Assembly: GCF_026213295.1 (NCBI RefSeq)
Contig: NC_079419.1
Location: 22,652,818 to 22,716,817 of the forward strand
Length of the DNA stretch: 64,000 bases
Origin: Gadus chalcogrammus
Lineage: Eukaryota > Chordata > Actinopteri > Gadiformes > Gadidae
Direction: 5' to 3'
Part shown: piece by piece, positions 49,301 to 58,300 of the stretch
Numbering within the stretch: the stretch's first letter is position 1
Layout: every line of letters starts with the position of its first letter
Made by a program: the position numbers and the translations under genes
The notes under the pieces: generated by a model
Databases searched by the model: none
Told to the model about the DNA's origin: nothing
Seen by the model: the letters and a program-made list of their open reading frames with translations, nothing else

Positions 49301-52300
49301 CTAGATCAAAATCCCTATTAAGCACCATAAACAGCAGTAGGTTGAGTATACAAGGAACATTTAACATTGCATAACGTGCAATAAAACAGAACATGAAATT
49401 ATAAAATGCAATAAAACAAAACACAAACTTCTTCCAAAGAAGGGGATGTCGTCTCCCCCAAGTCCCGTTGGTAGGTTGAGGGGGTATCCTTCCTCTCAGA
49501 AAGGGCCCCTCCCTAGAACCGAAATCAAACCCATTCCGTAGGGCTCCCCTCCGTCTAGTCAAGTCCAACTCTTATTTTAGTCTCTCTCAATCAGCGTCAG
49601 TTACGTTGTATTTAGTAGAGGTCCGTTAACATACCTTGTAGGCCTTCAAACTGGGCCTTAACACATCCATTCGGGTCAGCGAGCCAGGCTCATTTTCCCC
49701 TTTGAAACCCCCTCAGCTTCTCCTTGGCAGCAGCCGCTGCCATCCTCCCCGTCCTGCTTCGAGTCACCTGTTGCCATTCTGCCCGATCTCTTGTCTTCTC
49801 CCTCCCTGCGGTCGCGGTGCCTTCTCTCGGGAGATCCACCTCGTAACCTCTCTCCTTCATGTCTCTCGCCACGTCCTCTGCACTATCGTAGGTCTTGACT
49901 CCGCTTCCCCAGTGTATGCGCATCCTCGTTAGCGGTGTCTGGAAGCGGATCTGTTCTTCCTTTAGTATTTTTTTAATGGATCCGTATGCTTTTCTTTTCT
50001 GGACCACTTCAGTTGCATAATCATGGTCGAAAAAAATCCTCTTCCCTCCCACGTGAATTTTCCTCTTCCATGCATGACTGAGCACCATTTCCTTGGTCTC
50101 GAATTGTAGGAAGTTAACTACCATTGATCTTGGGGGTGCGTTCGGCGGTGGTTTCTGTGCCAGGGCCCTGTGTGCTCTCTGTATCTGGAGTGGAGTGTCA
50201 CTAGGTAATTCGAGTTCGGTGGTTAGGAAGCGCTCCAGATACTTGCTTGTTGAGTTCTCCTCCGTGTCCTCCGGTATGCCAAAAATGCGAATGTTATTCC
50301 TCCTCGACCTCCCCTCGAGGTCCGTCATTTTCTCCTGCATCTTTAGGGTCTGGGCCATCATAGCTAGCATCTCGCTCTTAGCTTCTACTTGCCATTCTTC
50401 CAGTTCAGCTACTCGTGTTTGGGCTTCCTCCATGTGGTCATGCTGCATTTTCATGTCGGCATTAATTCCTTCGAGTTTACTGTCAGTTTCTTTCCGGAAT
50501 CTATCGAATTCTTCCTTTACTTCTCTCCTCACATCTATTATCCCTTGTTTGACTTCTTTGACCTCCTTTTTCACCTCATCCAGTTGTTTGCCTATGGGTG
50601 CTAGCAAGTCAATTAGTTGATTTAGGCTAGCTGGTTCTGCACCTGCGCCATTCTTCTCTTCCCGCTTTCCTTTGTCAGAATTTGGATCCATTTTTCTCCT
50701 TTTTTAATTTCTTCTGACTTGATTTTCTTGATATATCCGGCCTCTTTATTGGTCCCCTCCTATATATTATTGAATGTATTTGTTTAAATTATGATTTTTG
50801 AGGGTTTATCGTCGCCGAGTTGAGAGAGCTCAAAATTACGTGACTTTTCACTCCAACATCTTACCGGAAGTCCGGCATATCGGATTTTTAAATCACAAAA
50901 TATTCATATCGGTATCGGCCTTAAAAATCCTATATCGGTCGGGCTCTAATACAAACTCCAACACTTAACTTCATTTACATGCCTTTAACCACTTAATCGT
51001 CAAATCTCGCCGGCGGACAAGTTTTAGTTACACCACCCCTTCCCCCCCCCCAACATGCTGGGTCAATTTTCAGCATCATTCAGTTGAGTGATATAGTCAT
51101 GTCATGCACCGTTTGAAAGCTTAGAATCTCAGGAATGACATCCAATGTCAACCATTCGGTGGAACAAATATGTTTAGCGAATATAGATAAAAAATATCCT
51201 AGTGTCTTAGGTCAAAATAGCCCCCCTCAGCCTCCTCCTCCCTTAGTCCATTCTAACTTTATCGTCGTTGTGGATATCCTTAGCAATGAGTTGATACTTC
51301 ATGTTGGGCCTTGAAATGTTCATAAGAGTCCACAGAAATCGAATATCAATATTATTTTAGTCTAATTACATTGTGTATATGCACAAGCCATCTTATACAA
51401 AGCAGCCGAAAAATAGAAAACCGAAACGCTGCAATGTTCTTTTGTAGAAAACTGCGATTTAGGGTTTGAATTCCTCTATTGTCGTCTGATTAATGGAATC
51501 CACTGTGTTAGCCAGGGTCTCACGGTGACATAGAGCCCTCACACATGTCTGTCAGACCAATACTTCCTTGTTTACAAGCCTTACAAGCCAATGAGGCGAT
51601 CACTATCAAAACGGGGCATGTATACTTTGATTGACAGCTACACCAGCAGACAGCAAGGGCCGGAGGCGGGCCTTAGATATCCTAATAGGCAATGAAAATA
51701 CCTTTCTGATGATATCCAGTATGTCAAACACCGTCTCACGTGTGGTTGAGAAAACAAATGCGCAAGGGGTGTGCGTAAACTAGCAGGCTCTTCCCCAGAG
51801 TGCGAGTGTGAAGCAAGTGGTTGATTTGCGCGCTCGTGTGTGCTTTGTTTATTTGTACATAATTATTTATAGTATTTTTACTATTTCAGTTTTGGTGTTT
51901 ATACCATCGCACTTTTCACTTTTTAAGTAAAAATAATAGCCAAAACACTTTGTTTGAGCTTTTTTTTGTCCGTCGTGGCTCTGTGTGTAACCAGAGCGTG
52001 TAACCAATCAGATGGTGCTGTGGGTTGGACAATGCTGGAGACAGCGTAGTGACAGCAGACAGAGAGGCGCGGCTGCATCAGAGCCAAAATAACCCCGTTT
52101 TAAATTGATCTTATTGGCCGTCGGATCAAAAAAAAGGCCGACGCCGATATGCGTCAAAATGCCGAATATCGGCGCCGATAATCGGTCGATCCCTAGTCGT
52201 GCCTCATTCCCTTATTTTCTGGAGGGACTGGAGAGATCCGTATCGATCTCCAGCACTACCTGTTTAAAATGACGCAATATGACGATTTTTGCGTAGAAGT

Positions 52301-55300
52301 AAATAGGAAGTGGGGCTTCTCGTAAGACTACAACCACTAGTCCCACCCCTCTATAGGGGGTGGGACCCACTGACGCTACAGACCTATTAGAGCAGTGCCA
52401 GTGGGTGGGACTTCACCAGCAGACACTAACATCCACAGCGTCTGAAGCTAAGCTAACAGAGGCTGTTGATAAAACTGAAGTACATTGGCGGAGGGTACTG
52501 GATTTGACATAGAGGATGGCACCATGCAAAAGTTCACCATTTCGAAAGAAATACAAACGAGGACTACCGTATTTTCCGCACTATAAGGCGCACCGGATTA
52601 TAAGGCGCACCTTCAATGAAGGGCCTATTTTAGAACTGTTTTCAATATATAGGGCGCAACGGATTATAAGGCGCGTAGAATAGAAGATACTGCAGTCAAA
52701 CGTTTGACTGGGGATTGTGTTATGCATCGACTAGATGGAGCTGTGCTAAAGGGAATGTCAACATGTCAGATAAAGTCAAACTTTATTAAGCGTTCTGACA
52801 ATTCCGTTCACTCCCATGGTAACGATCTTCAAACGTTAATGTGCATATTAACAATATCTCCCATCCTTGTTCAGTTGTAAACACGTAAAAGAAACACAGT
52901 CTGATACCGCTAATTCAAACGTTAGTGCATAACTCAACATTGTTAAGTTACGTATAACACGTAAAGCTTACTTTTTCAGTTCATTCCCCGTCCACGAATC
53001 CCTCGAATTCTTCTTCTTCAGTGTCCGAATTTAACAGTTGGGCGAGTACGGCATCCAACATGCCCGGCTCCCTCTCGTCATTAGTCAGTGTCACTGCTGT
53101 TGCCTGGCAGTTCAGTGATTATTCCTGCCTTCGTGAAAGCTTGGACCACAGTTGAGACTGATATATCAGCCCAGGCATCCACGATCCATTGGCAGATAGT
53201 GGCTTAAGTCGCCCGGCGCTGTCTCCCCGTTTTGGTGAACGTGTGGTCGCCTTCCAAGCCCCCCTCCACACGAAGCCGATTATTTGGTGAAACCGAATAA
53301 GTCTTGTCCGTTCGGCCGACCGTCCAGACGGAGCCGGCGAATCCGGTGCCCGAAACTGAACATTTCTGAAACCACCCTCGGAGGTGGTTTCAAATCTATC
53401 CGGACCCATGCGGTTTCGAGTTAGGATTCGTGTGGACGTCTGAAACGCTTGATGGCATTAGCCCCCCACCAGCTGGGAGATGTCAGAGTTGGGTTGAATT
53501 TTTTATTTAATATTTTATTTTTATTCTTTTTGTAGCTTTATATAAAGCCCCTTGATAAATGTAATTACTAACTGTACATTAAAAAGTATTTCTGCTCAAT
53601 TAAAAGGTTGAATCTCCTCGTGACTGAATGTTTGTATACAGCGCGCAGGCTTGATGCGCTCCACTTTTTTCTGTGGAGAACCAGCGCCTTGAATATTTAC
53701 TACAGCATTTCTACAGCTCGATGCGGTTTCGAAATGACTTGTCTTTACGGAGATACCCCTGAACTGCATAAAACGAAATCGGATCGTTTTCACCAACTAA
53801 TACTCTTCACTAGAAATGTTGTGTGAAATGATTTTCAAGCAGTCTTGCGGTATCAGCTTGGTAGATGGAACAGCGAGGTGTTCGATAGGCGGAGATCTAG
53901 ATCAGCGGAATTGGCCAGCGAAGCTGTGCATCGTGGTGCATGGTGGGAGTTGTTGTCTTCAATCCACAAGCGCCAAAAAGTCACTTTCTGCCTTTCCTCG
54001 GTCAAGACGGCACCAAATTAGAATTTTATTTTATTATTCAACTACATATAGGATCCAATTTCAATACATGTTCATGCCTCCACCGGTGAAATGCTCCTTT
54101 AACCCATTTATGCCTAAAACGCCTGCTAAAAACGCCTGCTAAAATCCTATGCTATTCTAGGAAAAAGAACCTCATTTCCTGAGGTTTTTCTGAGAAAATA
54201 GTAAGAATTGTCAACGTCTACATAAACCTTAATATCTAAGCCTCTGGAGCACCTAGAAACATGAAATAAAAAGCATTTTAAAGGTAAGAACTACAGGTTT
54301 TATTAAAACATGCTCCCTGAGCACAACCATAACAGCAACATTTTAAAAACATTCTCAAAACAAGATTAAGAAGAAAAAACAGTATAAATCAATGATATAA
54401 AATACAACAAATAACATTTTAACCAAAGCATGGTAAAGGCACACCCCTGACCTGCAGATCCAGCAACAACTTCACGCTGGTGTAAAAGTTGTCCATGTAA
54501 ACACACAAGTTTGACCCAAAATACGGTTTAGCCAGGTCTGACACAATCCGGTAAGCCAGGCCTGTCTCGGTCTTGCCTGCAATGGCCCCTGTGTAAACTT
54601 GAAAATTGTTTATGTAGCCTGTATTGCTCTCTGCCATGACCCACACCTTTATCCCCCACTTCACCGGCTTCATGGGGAGGTACTGCCGGAAGGCAAGGCG
54701 TCCCTTGTATTTTACCATGGACTCATCCACGCTCACAAACCCATTGACCTCATAGAGGGCCTGGAACTGATGCAAGAGGAGGTCCATGAACCGCTGGATC
54801 TTCCACAGATTATCGGATTTATCCAAGGCAGGGTCCAAGTTATCTTCTAGATGGAGATATCTGAAAATGCATATATGACAAAGAATTTGAGCCTGACATT
54901 TATTTCCATCATTGTGTTTATTTGTATTATGTTATTTATAGTATTTATATTCATAATTGTATTACTATTTATTAATTATTCCATTATTGTATTTATAACT
55001 AACATCATTGTATTTATTCAATATCAACCATCATCACCATTAGTAATTGCTATAGCACCACTATCATTACTGGCCATTCCGTTTTCTAAGAGAAGAGAAT
55101 GGAACTCGGAAGAGAGCACAAGAAAAGAAAACATAAATATTTACCTCCAGATCATGTCGAAACGGTCCCTTGACATTTGTTTGGTAGAGCCACTTAGTTT
55201 GCCTCCAGTAATCGCGGCGTGCTGGTAGCTTTAAAATTCCAAAGCAAAGACACAGCCCGAGGAATGTTTTCATTTCTGTTTTCGGGACCGGGGTCCACTT

Positions 55301-58300
55301 GAGGTCGCGGGGGTCTGAGCTCGTACCTGTTGCGCGTACCGATTCGTTGGAATCCGATCCAGTGGATCAACCGGCACAAAATCATTCTCGTCCTCATTCT
55401 CATACTCAAATCCCTTGAATTCTATGACAATATCACTGCCATCGCTATCAAAATCCTCCATGTTCATTGCTACTTCTCGGTCGCCAGCTAGACGCGTCGC
55501 TAAAAACAAACATAGAATATCGCGTGGCTATATGATTGATTGACGTGATTTTCAGCCAACCAAAGTTCGTTTTGGTGGTCTCCTGATCTTTACCAAAGCC
55601 TTAAGACCCACCCCATGTGTATTTTTAACCAACCAGAGTGAGTTATATGCTGCATTCGTCATGAAAACAGCACTTGTACAAAATGCTGCGCTACGCAGCA
55701 ACCGGCAGGAAAGCCTATGTTGCGCTACGCAGCAACCGGCAGGAGGGGCTATGCTGCGCTACGCAGCATCCGGCGCCAATGGGTTAAGGACCTCTTTGGC
55801 GCCATAGCTCACAATAAAACTAAAACCATCAGCCCCATGATTATAGATAAGTAAAGTCTACGTCCCCTCCCTTGCTCCGTAGTTTTAAACCATAATGGCT
55901 GTTGTAGTTTGTTTTCAGGCAGATAACATTTATTAAAATAATTTCATTGACGAAGCCTTGTGTTTATAAGTTTGATCAATCATACTCTACATGCAATAAA
56001 TTGTTCATCGACGATGAATCATTAACATCCCTAAACTGCATACAGCTTTGCACTGAAAGTGTTTTTATTTTTATGAAACATGGCACTATATTTATCTGTA
56101 ACATGAAGATGTTTCTGCAAGTTTGTCTTTTGAAGGAGCATGCAATGCTTTATTTCAAGTCAGACAATGGTATTTTATGTGAAAGTACTTATGGAGGACT
56201 ATTTATGAAAGGAAACGGGTCATTAGACTATTAGACTTTTATAATTACATTTTATACCCACTCCTAAGCCGCCACAGAATTCAGCGGTTTCCCGGCATCG
56301 ACTTATTTTGGAACCAGTTCTGTCTGACATTAACAATGTTTTCTTGTTGTGTTTTGTTGTTCTTACTTCCAGCCCAAATTTGAGTGTGCTCTGAAGCATC
56401 CTTACATTAAGATTGTTACCCCAGACTGGATCATCGATTCTGTTAAAGGTAATTTCAAATGATGAATTATAATAATGTATTTTGTTAACTTTGGTTACAC
56501 CAAGAAGATAAATATGTCGCTTTGCTTAATTTCTAAAGGCAACACCAGAAAGGATGAATTATTCTATCACCCCCGCCTCACCTATATGGAGCTTGAGGAT
56601 GAAGGGGAGAGTGATGAGTCATACGACCAGCGGTCCCGTTCTGATGGAAGCAACAGCCCGCGGCCCTCACGCCCTTCCAGCACTGCCTCGTCCTGTGCTG
56701 ATTCTCCCGACAGCCCCCGCCGACGTCCAGGCCCCAAAAAGCTTTCCTCCATCACTTTCGCTTCATCACGTAAGCCGGAGCGCGGGAGTGAGCGCATGTT
56801 CGACGACTCAGACGACGACTCCCCCGCGGAAAAGGAGGGGCGCAACCTCAACTGGACACAAGTGGTCGCTCCTTCGGCGATCGCGGCCACCAACGCAACC
56901 AGAAGACGCGGAGCGCCAGCTGGGAACAAAGACCCGCCCCCCCCCTCAGGCCAAGGGCTCGTCAGCCTGGGAACCACTGCTCCTTCTGTGCCTGAGAACG
57001 CCGCTGCAGTGGATGGATCTTCTGCCGCTGCTCCACTCAGTCAATCTACACAGCAAGGTCTGTATGTGGCCCGGGTTCGGCTTTTATCGGGGTTTCTGAT
57101 TTCTTTGCAGTGTGTATTGATGATTATCAATAAATGTTATTGTTACATTGTTGTTACAATAAATGGGATTATAGAGGAAGATTGACAGCTCTAAAGCATG
57201 AAGATGTTAATCGGCACAAGTCAAGAACATGACTTGATTGATCCATCGAGATCTTAAGCGGGGAACCCTTTGAGACATCTGCGTTGGCTCTAGAGATTTA
57301 AACCGAAACCTAAGAAAGCCGAATGAATGGCTATAAGGCAGGGCAAGAAGAGGAATGATTCTGGATAGGTACTACCAGTTAAGGCTGCTAGACCCACGGT
57401 AACTTGGACACATTTTGTGCCTCTCGCGTCCAGTTTGAGATTGCTGGACACGACAAGTTACTTGCAACTCACCTGTTTCCACCACGGTTTCAGAAATATA
57501 TACTTTAAATATATTTTTGAGGAGAACTGCGTTCATGGTTTACGTAGAATGTTACATGTTTCTGTAATGTTTCTAAGGTAGTGAACACAATTTGAGAATA
57601 ACTTGCTGAAGTAAATGGAAAAAATGTGACCCCAAGACACACTTTATCTGGTTTATGATTCTTTCCAGCATAAACCTTTTAGAAATGGGTGGCAAAATTC
57701 TCATACATTTTAGTACTTTGCCCTTATATATTTCGAGAGTTTCTGTGGTCCAGTAGAAGCTGAGACTGTTCTACCTGGAATTTAAGATTTGCTAGGGTTG
57801 TTATAGAGTGGTGCTTACATGGCAAGTGAGTATTTTGGCCTTATCATAATTTGTATGCATATTTTCCAACATCAAGCTGTATAAACCTGAGTGCTTATTG
57901 GATTTAAGCATACCAGTGTGTATTTGCGTAATGAGTGAGGGTGTGGCCTAAGGAGATCAACACTATATCAAGGTGTGCATAATTATTAGACAGCTTCTCT
58001 TCCTCAGGCAAAATGGGCCAAAAAAGAGATTTAACGGACTCTGAAAAGTCACAATTTTTAAATTCTTTCAGAGGGATGCAGCAAAGTAATTGCTAAGATA
58101 TTGGGGCGTGACCACAGAACCATCAGGCGTTTTGTTGCAAATAGCCAACAGGGTCGCAAGAAACGTATTGAGAAGAAAAGACGCAAATCAACTGCCAAAG
58201 ATATGAGAAGAATCAAACATCGAACCCACAGATTTTTCAAAGGTTTTATGGAATGATGAGAGTGACTCTTGATGGACCAGATGGATGGGCCTGTGGCTGG

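Larger units (their letters stand above)
45378..50872 (-). mobile_element. Nearly intact full-length L1-type LINE
   Basis: About 5.5 kb with a short A tail (T-run near 45371-45380 on +), a 180-bp 5' UTR, ORF1 and ORF2. It is flanked by a 17-bp duplication CGGCATATCGGATTTTT (45361-45377, 50873-50889), typical of target-primed reverse transcription. Both ORFs are open apart from one frameshift in ORF2, so this is a recent insertion. Confidence 0.92.
44291..50948. mobile_element. Inner hAT-like element (TAGAGCCCGACCGATA)
   Basis: Ends TAGAGCCCGACCGATATATC and GATATCGGTCGGGCTCTA (inverted), with a perfect 8-bp duplication ATACAAAC (44283-44290, 50949-50956). Non-autonomous. It contains a MITE (44497-45093) and a full-length L1 (45378-50872). 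Confidence 0.85.
44151..52193. mobile_element. Outer hAT-like element of a three-layer nest
   Basis: The left end AGAGATAGACCGAT and, inverted, the right end AGGGATCGACCGAT share subterminal GGCCGATAACCGATATTTGG/GCGCCGATAATCGGTC. Internal sequence continues from 44290 to 50957 once the inner element is removed. No transposase. I could not find a convincing 8-bp duplication at the outer ends. Confidence 0.6.
54103..55783 (-). mobile_element. piggyBac element with TTAA TSD
   Basis: The ends CCCATTTATGCC and GGCGCCAATGGG are flanked by TTAA at 54099-54102 and 55784-55787, the piggyBac target. It contains a PGBD-type transposase relic on the minus strand. Inside the right end are three tandem about 31-bp units with a near-palindromic TGCTGCGCTACGCAGCA. 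Confidence 0.88.

Noticed and set aside
50093..50620. 175-codon + strand ORF
   Set aside because: Antisense shadow of the intact L1 ORF1.
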